DNA of 64,000 nucleotides from an uncultured Oleispira sp. (lineage in GTDB: Bacteria > Pseudomonadota > Gammaproteobacteria > Pseudomonadales > Oceanobacteraceae): positions 106,917-170,916 of the forward strand of contig CAJXUD010000008.1 in the NCBI GenBank assembly GCA_913061415.1. Direction: 5' to 3'. Both the position numbers and the translations under genes were made by a program. Positions 9,050 through 18,359 of this stretch are shown here, piece after piece. Under the pieces are notes generated by a model. The model ran no database searches and was not told the DNA's origin. It saw nothing but the letters and a program-made list of their open reading frames with translations. Each line of letters begins with the position of its first letter. Positions within the stretch are counted from its first letter, which is position 1.

Positions 9050-10051
9050 ATGAAAAATAAAATACATTCTACACAGCGCTTTAGTTTTAGGGCATTGGCC
9101 AGCGGTGCACTCATCTCCTCCACCTTACTGTTTGGTGGCTGTACACATAACCAGCAAGATTACCTACTCACCGAAGTCGTCTCTATTGGACGTAATAGCG
9201 CCGATCTTGAAGTTAAAACCGCACCCGCTGGTGACGTTAACCTTACTTATATGGAACGCCAAAGCACCCAGAAAGAAAATGCGGAAAGTATTATTTTAGT
9301 ACACGGTTTTTCTGCGAATAAAGACAACTGGATCCTTTTTACTAAAGCCCTAGATAAAAAATACCACGTAATCGCAGTTGACCTTGCAGGTCACGGTGAT
9401 TCAGAACAACTATTAACAACAGATTATGGCTTGGTTAAACAAGCTGAGCGCTTAGATGCCTTTTTAACGGGTTTAGGTGTAAATTCTTTCCACATCGCAG
9501 GTAATTCTATGGGCGGGGCAATCAGCGCAATCTATAGTTTGAATCACCCTGAAAAAATTAAGAGCTTGACCCTAATTGATGCTGCGGGTGTAGATGGCGA
9601 CACTACCAGTGAATACTTCAAGTCATTAGTTGAAGGCGAAAATCCATTAATTGCGACCGATGAAGAAAGCTTTGAATACCGCATGGATATCACCATGTCT
9701 CAACCGCCATTTTTGCCTTGGCCGTTAAGACCTGCTCTACTGCGCAAAACACTTGCTCGTGAAGAGATCAATAAAAAGATTTTTGCCGACATGATTGCAA
9801 CAAAAGAAGATCTGGGTCTGAATAGTTTTAAGCAAAAGATTGAACTGACGATGGCAAAAAATCCATTACCGACCATGATTATGTGGGGCAAGGAAGATCG
9901 TATTCTTGACGTATCAGCGGCAGAAGCCTTTAAAAAATTGATTCCTCATGCAACGGTTCATATTTTCGCAGAAGTCGGACACCTACCGATGGTAGAAATT
10001 CCTGAAGAGAGTGCAGAGGTCTATCAACAGTTCTTATCAACTGTTGAATAA
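9050..10051 (+). CDS. Alpha/beta-hydrolase lipoprotein (lipase/esterase-like)
   Basis: 333 residues. Signal peptide with lipobox LFGGC (Cys31), so probably a lipid-anchored envelope enzyme. Alpha/beta-hydrolase motifs: oxyanion HGFSANKDNW at about 85-94, HGDSEQ at 115, nucleophile elbow GNSMGG (Ser153), acid in WGKEDRILD (Asp283) and catalytic His in VGHLPMVE (His311). The triad is complete. The closest familiar group is the Lip3/LipA-like esterases of Moraxella and Psychrobacter; the substrate is unknown. A 9-bp inverted repeat (10024-10046) sits just before the stop codon. Confidence 0.87.
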   Translation: MKNKIHSTQRFSFRALASGALISSTLLFGGCTHNQQDYLLTEVVSIGRNSADLEVKTAPAGDVNLTYMERQSTQKENAESIILVHGFSANKDNWILFTKALDKKYHVIAVDLAGHGDSEQLLTTDYGLVKQAERLDAFLTGLGVNSFHIAGNSMGGAISAIYSLNHPEKIKSLTLIDAAGVDGDTTSEYFKSLVEGENPLIATDEESFEYRMDITMSQPPFLPWPLRPALLRKTLAREEINKKIFADMIATKEDLGLNSFKQKIELTMAKNPLPTMIMWGKEDRILDVSAAEAFKKLIPHATVHIFAEVGHLPMVEIPEESAEVYQQFLSTVE

Positions 10052-10122
10052 ATACTTAAATAAATAGCCCATAAGAAAGTAGCTAGCTGCCGTAAATAAC
10101 GAGTAGATAAAACGCTGCTGCA

Positions 10123-10164
10123 TTAAACCGACAGGATAGAAACATCACTACCCTGTTGGTTTAA
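10123..10164. terminator. Probable bidirectional terminator
   Basis: TTAAACCGACAGG (10123-10135) pairs with CCTGTTGGTTTAA (10152-10164) with one G-T position; the loop is 16 bases. It lies between the convergent hydrolase and thioesterase genes and has short T-rich flanks on both sides. Confidence 0.55.
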
Positions 10165-10197
10165 TTTAGGATTCCTTTTGACTAAAAACCTCAGTTA

Positions 10198-10614
10198 TTA
10201 GTCACCAATAAATTCTTTAGGCAAAATCGCAGTCGGTTTTTTATCGTCGTCGATTGCCACAAAAGTAAAATACCCAGTAATTGCTTTTTCCTGCCCGTCT
10301 AGATACATACTTTCGACTAAGACATTCACTTCCACCTTTAAACTGGTACGCCCTACTTCAATAACCTCAGCCGTTAGCTCGACCAAGGTTCCTGCAGGAA
10401 CGGAATGCTTGAAATCAATTTTATCACTGCTCACAGTAACAATTTTCTGTCGAGAAAAACGAGTCGCAGCAATAAAAGAAACCTCATCCATCCACTGTAA
10501 TGCCGTGCCACCAAAAAGCGTATCGTGATGATTTGTTGTTTGTGGAAATACCGCTTTCGATATCGTTGTTCTTGAAACGCGCTTACGTTGTTCAATAATT
10601 TCTTCTTTGGTCAT
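10198..10614 (-). CDS. Acyl-CoA thioesterase, YciA/hotdog family
   Basis: 138 residues, single hotdog domain. The acyl-CoA hydrolase signature is visible: FPQTTNHHDTLFGGTALQWM with the catalytic aspartate in WMDEVSFIAATRF, then DKIDFKHSVPAGTLVELTAE and VIEVGRTSLKVEV. It cleaves acyl-CoA to free acid and CoA in the cytoplasm; chain preference cannot be read from the sequence. It stands alone, convergent with the lipoprotein hydrolase. A further hotdog enzyme of a different subfamily lies 0.3 kb away on the other strand. Confidence 0.88.
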   Translation of the reverse strand: MTKEEIIEQRKRVSRTTISKAVFPQTTNHHDTLFGGTALQWMDEVSFIAATRFSRQKIVTVSSDKIDFKHSVPAGTLVELTAEVIEVGRTSLKVEVNVLVESMYLDGQEKAITGYFTFVAIDDDKKPTAILPKEFIGD

Positions 10615-10689
10615 GTAGATCCCCGGTATAAAAATAGTTTGTCAATGAATACTGCTTTATCACAATGCTATAGTAGCGCCTTTTGAACC

Positions 10690-10725
10690 ATTCACGGTAA
10701 TATTCACAGTAATATTCAAAGTAAT
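10690..10725. repeat. Three tandem 12-bp repeats in a divergent intergenic region
   Basis: ATTCACGGTAAT, ATTCACAGTAAT and ATTCAAAGTAAT follow each other without a gap. They lie in the 10615-10933 space between the divergent thioesterase genes. Apart from the candidate promoter at 10873-10901, I see nothing else there. Confidence 0.8.
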
Positions 10726-10872
10726 GTGCAGGGAAAATACACAAAGCACCAGTGAAATAATTTCACCTAAACATGAACAATATTGGATTAATTATATCCT
10801 CCCTTATCTCGGCAGCTTATCGATATAAAGGAAATGCTAACGATGAAAACAACCCTCTTTCGATTGATAAAC

Positions 10873-10901
10873 TTGTAGCAATAGTCATAGTTAATGATAA
10901 T
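10873..10901 (+). promoter_or_regulatory. Candidate sigma-70 promoter
   Basis: TTGTAG (10873-10878), 17-base spacer, GATAAT (10896-10901). The predicted start is only some 20-25 bases before the hotdog gene's ATG codons, so the leader would be very short. Motif match only. Confidence 0.4.
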
Positions 10902-10933
10902 ATGGTTTTTTATACTTGTCAGTGAGCATGTCT

Positions 10934-11359
10934 ATGAGCAGTATTTGGTCTATCGACCCCAAAATTGATGTACTAAACCAGCAGATGGAAAATACTGCTT
11001 GCAGTAATCTTGGTATTAAAATCACCGAAGTCGGTGATGATTACATGACAGGTACCATGCCTGCAGATTCTCGCACCTTTCAACCCATTGGTTTGATTCA
11101 CGGTGGCTCTAACGTACTTTTAGCCGAAACACTTGGTAGTATGGCGGCTAACTGCTGCGTCGATTTATCGCAGGAATACTGTGTTGGCCAAGAAATTAAC
11201 GCCAACCATTTGCGGGGTGTAAGAACGGGCGAAGTGACTGGCACCGCTAAAATAATTCATAAAGGCCGAACGTCTCAAGTATGGGAAATTCGTATTGTTA
11301 ATGACGAAGGTAAATTAACCTGTATTTCACGTTTAACCATGGCGGTCATAAAGCGTTAG
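10934..11359 (+). CDS. Hotdog thioesterase, MenI/EntH (PaaI) type
   Basis: About 141 residues. The subfamily motif is clear: RTFQPIGLIHGGSNVLLAET followed by LGSMAA, where the glutamate is the catalytic base in YdiI/EntH relatives, then INANHLRGVRTGEVTGTAKI and IHKGRTSQVWEI. Known members hydrolyse 1,4-dihydroxy-2-naphthoyl-CoA (MenI) or aryl-ACP (EntH). No menaquinone or siderophore gene is adjacent, so the substrate is open. Start: in-frame TTG 10916, GTG 10922, ATG 10928 and ATG 10934 are all possible. I chose the last because GTGA lies 8 bases before it. Confidence 0.85.
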   Translation: MSSIWSIDPKIDVLNQQMENTACSNLGIKITEVGDDYMTGTMPADSRTFQPIGLIHGGSNVLLAETLGSMAANCCVDLSQEYCVGQEINANHLRGVRTGEVTGTAKIIHKGRTSQVWEIRIVNDEGKLTCISRLTMAVIKR

Positions 11360-11372
11360 TTTATTATTAACG

Positions 11373-11588
11373 TTAAAGGGCTGGCCTACTATCTGGGCCA
11401 AGCCCTAGATCGCACTTCTTACAAGTTAATTCAAAGCCCAACATAGAGTCTCGCCCTTCTGGAGTTATTACCCAAAGACGATTCGTCCAAGGCGGGTCAT
11501 GCCTCACATGCTGAAAATGGCCACACTGAAGCTGCGCAACCCAGTGATCTTCTTCATCTTTATGATAACCGCTGATTTTCTGTTTCAT
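11373..11588 (-). CDS. DUF3565 family small protein
   Basis: 71 residues. The family pattern is visible: GYHKDEEDHWVAQLQCGHFQ, then HVRHDPPWTNRLWV and LTCKKCDLG. The CGH...H and CxxC residues suggest a small metal-binding fold. Function is not established for the family. It is convergent with the upstream hotdog gene (13 bp) and 56 bp from another short gene on the same strand. Confidence 0.85.
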   Translation of the reverse strand: MKQKISGYHKDEEDHWVAQLQCGHFQHVRHDPPWTNRLWVITPEGRDSMLGFELTCKKCDLGLGPDSRPAL

Positions 11589-11644
11589 AAGTGACCTTTA
11601 TCGTTAAAACCGTGTTTTTGTAATCTGTATAAACATTACGACTA

Positions 11645-11872
11645 TCACTCAACCAAGATCATCTTTTTTATCTTCACCGCTTTCTCAAAATGATCCAGCT
11701 TATGAGTTTCAATCCACCAAGTAGCAGCGGACATTAATAACTTAGGGTCATCGTTTTTATTGGCAAAGAATGCATAAAAAGATAAACCGACGTTATCACC
11801 CTTTTGCGCTATCTTTTTATCACACACAGCGATTATCTTATCTTTAAGTGACTGACTTAATCCTGAATTCAT
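11645..11872 (-). CDS. Hypothetical small protein
   Basis: 75 residues, mostly helical in appearance and lysine-rich, with a Trp-Trp pair (SAATWWIETHKLDHFEKAV). No signal peptide or membrane segment. It lies between the DUF3565 and DUF1294 genes on the same strand, with short gaps of 56 and 74 bp, which supports expression as part of that group. I do not recognise the family. Confidence 0.6.
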   Translation of the reverse strand: MNSGLSQSLKDKIIAVCDKKIAQKGDNVGLSFYAFFANKNDDPKLLMSAATWWIETHKLDHFEKAVKIKKMILVE

Positions 11873-11910
11873 ACGTTTTATTGCATACCTTCATGTTATT
11901 AATTTTTTTC

Positions 11911-11958
11911 GTTATTAAACTTGATCGCTATTAAAATTGATCGATATTAGAATCTAAT
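11911..11958. repeat. Three degenerate 16-bp tandem units at a gene end
   Basis: GTTATTAAACTTGATC, GCTATTAAAATTGATC and GATATTAGAATCTAAT run head to tail. The last includes the stop codon and final codons of the DUF1294 gene (minus strand). Confidence 0.65.
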
Positions 11959-12294
11959 ACTTCCCTGCTGATATTGCCATACCAGATAGCCAAACAAGGC
12001 CGCTGTATTTATACCAACATATAACCAATATTTTCGCATAAATATGACTTTTGATACTTTATGTTTAAAGGCCTGCTGACCCAGATACGCCCCAGGCCAG
12101 CCACCCAACAACGCCAACATTTGTAATGTATGTTCACTGATTCTGCGCTTATTTTTTAACGCGAGTACTTTATCTAACCCATACAATAACAATAGAAAAA
12201 TACTCATAGCGCTATAAATCCATACTAGCGCTTCCGGCAGCCAAGTTAATGCAGTAAAAGCAAAAAGAATTAATAAGAAGAAAATAGCGATCAT
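11947..12294 (-). CDS. DUF1294 family membrane protein
   Basis: 115 residues. Hydrophobic helices at about 1-16, 21-39 and 90-108. The DUF1294 core is present: YGLDKVLALKNKRRISEHTL, then LLGGWPGAYLGQQAFKHK and FMRKYW. The family has no established function; other bacterial members are sometimes fused to cold-shock domains, but this one is not. It starts 5 bp after the end of the LRR-kinase gene, on the same strand, so the two are probably cotranscribed. Confidence 0.85.
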   Translation of the reverse strand: MIAIFFLLILFAFTALTWLPEALVWIYSAMSIFLLLLYGLDKVLALKNKRRISEHTLQMLALLGGWPGAYLGQQAFKHKVSKVIFMRKYWLYVGINTAALFGYLVWQYQQGSIRF

Positions 12295-12299
12295 AATAA

Positions 12300-13733
12300 T
12301 CAGTCTTTATTTATCGTTGCCAATAGTGAAAAAATCTCCTCACTTTTTATTTGAACACTTGAAAAACTTGGGCGTTGATCAACATCCTCATCAATACATT
12401 GATTTTTTAATGGGTTAAGGCTTGCATACAAGACTTGCTCTTCGCTTGTATTCGGTTCATTGAGCTGCAATAAATCTTCCAATAAGTTACCAAAGGCGCG
12501 CACTTCAATACGCTCCATAGCGGATCGCTGTGATTCTGGTAGCGACATCAAATTAGTCGCCGCTCCAAAATCACCAAACAACATATCGGCTTGGTCGTTA
12601 ATCATTGTATTGTGGGCATAGACATCACCATGGCTAACGCCTTTATCATGTAAATGCGCCAAGGTTTTCGCCATTTGATGAATAATTTTAGCGATGGTTT
12701 TAAGATCGAAAACGGTATTTGCTTCAAAAGTATCTCGAGTACAGGTTTGTAATGAGGGAGGCAAACCTAAGTTATAAAAAGATTTAGGAATTAACGCCAT
12801 CACTAAACCTAATGTACTCTTAACATCGCTACGGTCTAATTGCGCAACAACTTTAATAAGATTGTCATGCTCTCCCGCCTTAAGACAGCAGTCCAATTCA
12901 TCTTGCGGATAACCATCGCTGGTCACATCGCCTTTAAAAACTTTCACTGCAATATGATTATCTGTGCCACTTAAACTCTGCGGTTGGATGCGCCAGTGTG
13001 CTTGATAAATTAAACCAGAAGCCCCTTCCCCGATTAACTCACCTAACTGAATATCTTCCAGCGCCACGCCTATCACCGAAGGCGGCAAGGAAAGAGAAGG
13101 CTGCGTGGAATAAGAGTTATCAGGGGTTTTATTCGCTCGATTAAAGTCATTCCCCGAGAATGCCAACCACGCCAATTTAGGCAGCTGAAACAGCCAGTCT
13201 GGCATCGCAGTTAAACGATTCGCGGATAGTCGAGCCAGCTCCAGATTTTTACAGTTGGCCATGCTTTCTGGTAAGTGGGTTAATTGATTCCCTGCTAGCG
13301 CTAACTTTTGCAAGCGGTGTAACTGCCCCATCGAATCGGGTAACGATTCAATAATATTCTCGGTCAAGATCAACCAGCGCGTATCGACAGGCAGCACGTT
13401 TTCATCTACCTGAGTTAAGCGATTGGATTTAAAACTGATCATCTCCAGTTTTGGACAGCGAGCAATCACCGCCGGAATTTTTTCGAAATCATTATTGGTT
13501 AAAAATAAAATGCGCAGATTCACCAAACACTCAAAACCGTCGGGCAATTCACTAAGTTGATTATTAGAAAGATCCAATACTTCCAAGCTATCGGCTAACT
13601 CAAAAATTTTTGCTGGGAATTCTGTTAACTGCGCAGAGATCTGTAAACGGGTAATAGGCGCTTGCTGTTGAGAGGCGCGATAAGCTGCGGTAAATTCCCC
13701 AGCGTTCAACTGTTGTAAATGGGTAAGCGACAC
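12300..13733 (-). CDS. Leucine-rich repeat protein kinase
   Basis: About 477 residues from a GTG at 13731-13733; an in-frame ATG at 13766 would add 11 hydrophobic residues not expected in the family. Residues about 20-205 hold eight or so LRR units (SLEVLDLSNNQLSELPDGF is typical). A kinase domain follows from about residue 225: glycine loop GELIGEGASGLIYQAHW, lysine in HIAVKVFKG, catalytic loop VSHGDVYAHNTM and FGDFGAA. The catalytic Asp and Asn and the DFG are intact, but HRD is HGD (a non-RD kinase). Probably a cytoplasmic Ser/Thr kinase with a binding platform; targets unknown. Confidence 0.85.
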   Translation of the reverse strand: MSLTHLQQLNAGEFTAAYRASQQQAPITRLQISAQLTEFPAKIFELADSLEVLDLSNNQLSELPDGFECLVNLRILFLTNNDFEKIPAVIARCPKLEMISFKSNRLTQVDENVLPVDTRWLILTENIIESLPDSMGQLHRLQKLALAGNQLTHLPESMANCKNLELARLSANRLTAMPDWLFQLPKLAWLAFSGNDFNRANKTPDNSYSTQPSLSLPPSVIGVALEDIQLGELIGEGASGLIYQAHWRIQPQSLSGTDNHIAVKVFKGDVTSDGYPQDELDCCLKAGEHDNLIKVVAQLDRSDVKSTLGLVMALIPKSFYNLGLPPSLQTCTRDTFEANTVFDLKTIAKIIHQMAKTLAHLHDKGVSHGDVYAHNTMINDQADMLFGDFGAATNLMSLPESQRSAMERIEVRAFGNLLEDLLQLNEPNTSEEQVLYASLNPLKNQCIDEDVDQRPSFSSVQIKSEEIFSLLATINKD

Positions 13734-13829
13734 AATGATGACCACAATAATAAATAGGGTCATCATTTTATAGCTTTGCCGTGTTTATGCTAGGGCAAAC
13801 TCAACTGGCGCCCTTATTTCCTGGCTTTA

Positions 13830-15248
13830 TTATTCCGCAGTTGAATAACGACGATATAATTCAAACAAAGAAAACACAACCATTGCCGCCCCTGACACAG
13901 GGAATAGAATTGCGATAACAACACAACCTGCCAACAAGCATTTTTCACCAAGTGTCACCGCAGCTCTCGCTGCTGGGATGGATGACTGAATGGGAGCAGA
14001 AGGTTTGCGTTGCCACCACATAATCACCCCAGATACCGATAGTAATATGAGAGTAATACAAGCCACCACCGCTAATACAATACTCCAAGGTCCCAGCGTT
14101 GCCTGATGTAAAGGAATACTCAGCGCCATGGTCTTTGCGCTTAAGTTGTAATCATTCCAACCAATATCCGCCAAGACTTGGCCCGAATACTGGTCAATGT
14201 GCACAGTGCGGTCTTCCCTAGGATCAATCACATCTCGACTGCTGGCAATCGATAGCAAGGTATAAACGCCCTCGGGTTTTAATGGCAAAGCAATACGAAA
14301 ACGTGCGTCTTCATCCAATTTAAAACCCAGCTGTAAGCCTTGTTGAACAATGGCACCCAAAGATTTTGGTGCTGCTGCATTATTACTATCTACAGCATTA
14401 ACCGCAGCAACATTCGACTTAGGCAAAGGCACCTGCTCTAAGCCCCAAGGTATTTCGTTTAAATCGCCATCATTTAGGTCACCATGGGTCATGGTAGTAT
14501 CCGATTGCCAAGACGACGCACGCTTTTCAACCGGAAAACCGCTGTAGGGCTGAACCAGTTTTTGTCCCCAAATCCCAGTCCACGTCATCCCGCTTAACGA
14601 AAAAAAAAGTAGAAACAGTAAAGAATACACACCTAAAGACCCATGTAAGGCTTTCCAATAAGCACGAGATTCCGTTTTTGGTCGTGCGGTAAACGATGGT
14701 TTAAATAGTTTTTTAAAAGGAACTGCTGTTTTTCTAGGCCAGTGTAAATACAGCCCAGTAAGAATGAGGAAAAAGGTTAATCCTGTCGACAATTCAATCA
14801 ACGCATCACCCAATTTCCCTAATAATAACGAACCATGAATGTTATCCGCAATACTGTACCAGCGATCGCCACTCTCAAAGTCACCTAAAATAGCCCCGTC
14901 ATAAGGGTTTACAAATACTAGCGTCGTAGCAAAGTTCTCGCCACGCATTTTAACGAGACTACTGTGATTTTGGTTGAGCGGCGGAACATATTGCGCTGCC
15001 TTTAAATGAGGATACGCCGCTTTTACCGTTGTTAACTGAGCATCAGCGCTTATTCGTTCGCTTCCTGGCGCCTGAGCCGAAGCAGAGTCATCAACAAGCG
15101 TTAGCTCATCACCATATTGATACGCATCCGTCCAAGGCCCAGCCACCATCACCAACCCTGTTAGCGACAGCATCAAAATAAACGGCACAACATACAAGCC
15201 AGCAAAAAAGTGCCAGCGCCAGATTGATAAATACAGGGCTTTATTCAT
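13830..15248 (-). CDS. PepSY-associated membrane protein (PiuB-like)
   Basis: 472 residues from the ATG at 15246-15248. An upstream in-frame ATG at 15350 adds 34 residues unlike the family. The opening MNKALYLSIWRWHFFAGLYV with VPFILMLSLTGLVM is typical of PepSY_TM proteins. Further helices lie near residues 155-175 (LIELSTGLTFFLILTGLYLH), 210-230, 380-405 and 430-460. Periplasmic PepSY-type loops lie between them, e.g. DAQLTTVKAAYPHLKAAQYV. Relatives are often iron-regulated and near siderophore genes or act in ferric-siderophore reduction. No such gene is adjacent and no Fur box was recognised. It is divergent from proS. Confidence 0.85.
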   Translation of the reverse strand: MNKALYLSIWRWHFFAGLYVVPFILMLSLTGLVMVAGPWTDAYQYGDELTLVDDSASAQAPGSERISADAQLTTVKAAYPHLKAAQYVPPLNQNHSSLVKMRGENFATTLVFVNPYDGAILGDFESGDRWYSIADNIHGSLLLGKLGDALIELSTGLTFFLILTGLYLHWPRKTAVPFKKLFKPSFTARPKTESRAYWKALHGSLGVYSLLFLLFFSLSGMTWTGIWGQKLVQPYSGFPVEKRASSWQSDTTMTHGDLNDGDLNEIPWGLEQVPLPKSNVAAVNAVDSNNAAAPKSLGAIVQQGLQLGFKLDEDARFRIALPLKPEGVYTLLSIASSRDVIDPREDRTVHIDQYSGQVLADIGWNDYNLSAKTMALSIPLHQATLGPWSIVLAVVACITLILLSVSGVIMWWQRKPSAPIQSSIPAARAAVTLGEKCLLAGCVVIAILFPVSGAAMVVFSLFELYRRYSTAE

Positions 15249-15404
15249 ACAAATTACAGCTCGTGCTAATTTTAGCCCGCATTGTAATCGACATAGCGTT
15301 ATAAGTATCGATGAAAGCCTGCTCTCATTGCGGCAGCGCGCGAAAAGCATTAGAATTCGCCCATTAGATTTACCCTAATTCTCGATGAATCAAGAGCCTC
15401 AACT

Positions 15405-17159
15405 ATGCGCGCAACTCAATTCTTAATCGCCACCGTAAAAGAAACCCCTACGGATGCCGTTGTTATCAGCCACCAGCTGATGCTTCGAGCAGGCATGATT
15501 CGTAAACTAGCCTCCGGTTTATATACTTGGTTGCCCCTAGGTTTACGCACCTTACGCAAGGTTGAAAGCATTGTTCGCGAAGAAATGAATAAAGCCGATG
15601 GCCTTGAAGTATTAATGCCGGCGGTTCAGCCAGCGGAGCTTTGGCAAGAAACAGGTCGCTGGTTCCAATATGGCGGTGAGTTATTACGCGTTAAAGACCG
15701 TCACGGTCGTGATTTCTGCGTTGGCCCAACTCACGAAGAAGTAATCACTGATTTAGCCCGTAACGAGCTTTCAAGCTACAAGCAATTGCCCGTTACTTTC
15801 TACCAAGTTCAAACCAAGTTCCGTGACGAAACCCGTCCACGCTTTGGTGTGATGCGCTCACGTGAATTCATCATGAAAGATGCTTATTCTTTCCATGCTG
15901 ATCAAGCGAGCTTAGATGAAACCTACGATAAGATGCACAATGCTTATAGCAACATATTCAATCGTTTCGGTTTGGATTTCCGCCCTGTTGATGCGGATAC
16001 CGGCTCTATCGGTGGCGCTAAGTCACACGAATTTCATGTATTAGCGGAATCCGGTGAAGACGATATCGCATTCTCTGATAGCTCTGACTTTGCCGCAAAC
16101 GTAGAACTGGCAGAAGCTTTAGCACCTTCAGGCGAACGTCCAGCACCAAGCGCAGAATTAACCAGCATCGATACCCCCGATACGCACAGCATCGAAGAGG
16201 TCTGTAAACTATTAAGTGTTGCTGCAACGAACGTTGTTAAAACATTAATCGTTTTAGGCGCTCAAACAGACGCACAAATCAAAGCCGAAGAAGCCGCCCC
16301 ACTTGTTGCTTTAGTAGTTCGTGGTGATCACGAGCTAAACGAAATTAAAGCTGAAAAATTAGCGCAAGTAGCTGAGCCATTAGTATTCGCTAGCGATGTT
16401 CAAATTCGTGATGTAATTGGCGCTGGCACAGGTTCTTTAGGCCCAATTGGTTTAATCGACAAAGGCATCAACGTGATCGTTGATCGCGCAGCAGCCCATT
16501 GTGCTGATTTCGTCTGTGGCGCTAACGAAGATGACAAGCACATGACCGGTGCAAACTGGGAACGTGATGCAGCGGTTACTGAAATTGCTGATCTACGCAA
16601 CGTAGTTGCCGGTGACCCAAGCCCATGTGGCCAAGGTAACATCGAAATTAAGCGTGGCATCGAAGTAGGTCATATCTTCCAGTTAGGCACCAAGTACTCA
16701 GAAGCGCTAAAAGCCTCTGTTCTTGACCAGAACGGTAAAGATAGAACCATGACCATGGGTTGTTATGGTATTGGTATCAGCCGCGTTGTTGCTGCTGCTA
16801 TCGAACAGAACAACGATGAAAATGGCATTATCTGGCCAGATGCTATTGCTCCGTTCACCCTAGGCATCGTGCCAATGGGCGCGCACAAGTCAGAAGCGGT
16901 TCGCGAAAAATCAGAAGCGCTTTATAACGAACTTAAAGGCTTAGGCATTGACGTATTCTTTGACGATCGTGATAAGAAAACAAGCCCAGGGGTTAAGTTT
17001 GCGGATATGGAGTTGATGGGTCTTCCTCATCGCATCGTTATTAGTGATCGCGGCTTAGAAGCAGGCACTATTGAATATAAGAATCGCCGTGAAGCCGACA
17101 AGCAAGAGATTGCAGTTGATGACATTGTTGCTTTCTTAAAGAATGCGATTCAAGCTTAA
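15405..17159 (+). CDS. proS: Prolyl-tRNA synthetase, bacterial type with editing domain
   Basis: 584 residues; charges tRNA-Pro with proline. The class II core at the N-terminus has [36 protein letters not shown] and [19 protein letters not shown]. The insertion (INS) editing domain that removes mischarged alanine spans about 225-400. The core resumes with [13 protein letters not shown], and the anticodon-binding domain follows (about 470-584). It is followed after 3 bp by a lytic transglycosylase gene on the same strand, so cotranscription is likely. Confidence 0.97.
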   Translation: MRATQFLIATVKETPTDAVVISHQLMLRAGMIRKLASGLYTWLPLGLRTLRKVESIVREEMNKADGLEVLMPAVQPAELWQETGRWFQYGGELLRVKDRHGRDFCVGPTHEEVITDLARNELSSYKQLPVTFYQVQTKFRDETRPRFGVMRSREFIMKDAYSFHADQASLDETYDKMHNAYSNIFNRFGLDFRPVDADTGSIGGAKSHEFHVLAESGEDDIAFSDSSDFAANVELAEALAPSGERPAPSAELTSIDTPDTHSIEEVCKLLSVAATNVVKTLIVLGAQTDAQIKAEEAAPLVALVVRGDHELNEIKAEKLAQVAEPLVFASDVQIRDVIGAGTGSLGPIGLIDKGINVIVDRAAAHCADFVCGANEDDKHMTGANWERDAAVTEIADLRNVVAGDPSPCGQGNIEIKRGIEVGHIFQLGTKYSEALKASVLDQNGKDRTMTMGCYGIGISRVVAAAIEQNNDENGIIWPDAIAPFTLGIVPMGAHKSEAVREKSEALYNELKGLGIDVFFDDRDKKTSPGVKFADMELMGLPHRIVISDRGLEAGTIEYKNRREADKQEIAVDDIVAFLKNAIQA

Positions 17160-17162
17160 ATC

Positions 17163-17777
17163 ATGATAAAGCGACTGAGAACGACTCATCCATTATTTCT
17201 AATACTGGTGCTGACGTTCTTTTCAGTCGCTCTTTTCCCTCATAATAGTTTGGCCGCTAAACCTGCGATCAAAAGAGTAGACCCCGCGTTAAAAAAAGCG
17301 TTAGCAGAAGCGGTCGCGGATGCTAAAAGTTTTGACGATCAATTTGAAGCTGAAGTCTGGCTGGTTGATATGTCGGCTCGCCTAAAACGCTTTATCAAAG
17401 ATCCCAAAGAGCGGTTAACCCTGCTGCGCATGGTTCATCAAGAAGCAAAACGCGCTGACTTATCCCCTGAATTGGTTATCTCTGTTATTCATGTAGAAAG
17501 TGCGTTTAACCCTTACGCCGTGTCTTATGTTGGCGCTCAAGGATTAATGCAGGTGATGCCCTTCTGGAAAAAAGAGCTAGGAAGAACCGACGACAACTTG
17601 ATCAATATGGCGGTTAACTTACGCTATGGCTGCACGATTTTAAAACACTATTTGAAGCGTGAGAAAGGCGATTGGATTCGTGCACTTGCGCGTTATAACG
17701 GTAGCCTAGGTCGAACCAAGTACCCCGAAAAAGTCATGAATTTTTGGCAAAAATACTGGTTTGTAGATCATCAGTAA
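17163..17777 (+). CDS. Lytic transglycosylase (SLT domain), periplasmic
   Basis: 204 residues with an N-terminal signal peptide (LFLILVLTFFSVALF, cleavage near residue 31). The SLT domain has the catalytic glutamate in VIHVESAFNPYAVS (Glu112), then GAQGLMQVMPFWKKELG, the conserved NLRYGCTILKHYL segment and ALARYNGSLG. Such enzymes cut the MurNAc-GlcNAc bond with formation of 1,6-anhydroMurNAc. The size and single domain fit the small Slt-like proteins seen beside proS in pseudomonads. It is linked to proS by a 3-bp gap. Confidence 0.9.
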   Translation: MIKRLRTTHPLFLILVLTFFSVALFPHNSLAAKPAIKRVDPALKKALAEAVADAKSFDDQFEAEVWLVDMSARLKRFIKDPKERLTLLRMVHQEAKRADLSPELVISVIHVESAFNPYAVSYVGAQGLMQVMPFWKKELGRTDDNLINMAVNLRYGCTILKHYLKREKGDWIRALARYNGSLGRTKYPEKVMNFWQKYWFVDHQ

Positions 17778-17837
17778 TTTGATTCATTACAATTGATCTC
17801 ACCTCATTTAACAGAGCCAAATACGCTCGCCAAAAAA

Positions 17838-18359
17838 CTATTTCGCTAATAGCTCAAGATTATCTTTAGCGACTTGCTTAGCTTTTTCAAGCGCTACATT
17901 CAAACTCTCAACCGTCTGCTCTCCCCATAATACATCAATGATTATATTGTCAGGCGCGATAATCACGGTTGCAGGTAACCCCATAACATCGGGCTTCGTC
18001 CAAACGGCTGGCCATTGGGATAGGACGGGGAAATCGATCGACATTTTCTCTTTTAAAACAACAAGCTCTTCATGCTCTAACTCATCAAAGTTAAAGCCCA
18101 ACAATTTAATATCGCTGTCTTTTTGCGCGGCATAAAATTGGTTTAATTCTGGAATTTCTTTCCAGCACGGTTTGCACCATTCAGCCCAAATATTAACCAG
18201 ACGCCACTGCCCAGCCCAATAATTATTTGAAGTCACATCATTCGAAGTCAGATCATCATTTTTTAAACTCGCAGATGACGCCGAATCACACGCCGTTAAT
18301 AATGATGCCGTTGACATTAAAGTAGCGGTTAATAAGAGATATTTAACGTAAAAAATCAC
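17838..18359 (-). CDS. TlpA-like thioredoxin-fold lipoprotein
   Basis: 173 residues. Lipobox SLLTAC (Cys24) implies a lipid-anchored envelope protein. Thioredoxin motif WAEWCKPCWKE gives the active cysteines Cys62 and Cys65, and MGLPATVII supplies the cis-proline. Members of the TlpA/ResA group reduce disulfides in the periplasm, for example in cytochrome c maturation. No cytochrome gene is near. The start codon overlaps the stop of the preceding yihY-family gene by 4 bases, so the pair is translationally coupled. Confidence 0.87.
   Translation of the reverse strand: MIFYVKYLLLTATLMSTASLLTACDSASSASLKNDDLTSNDVTSNNYWAGQWRLVNIWAEWCKPCWKEIPELNQFYAAQKDSDIKLLGFNFDELEHEELVVLKEKMSIDFPVLSQWPAVWTKPDVMGLPATVIIAPDNIIIDVLWGEQTVESLNVALEKAKQVAKDNLELLAK

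Noticed and set aside
10843..10878. 11-codon frame (MKTTLFRLINL) with AAGGA upstream, before the MenI-like gene
   Set aside because: It overlaps the candidate promoter of that gene and is too short to support without expression data.
15249..15404. Fur box between the PepSY gene and proS
   Set aside because: No convincing match to GATAATGATAATCATTATC, even allowing several mismatches.
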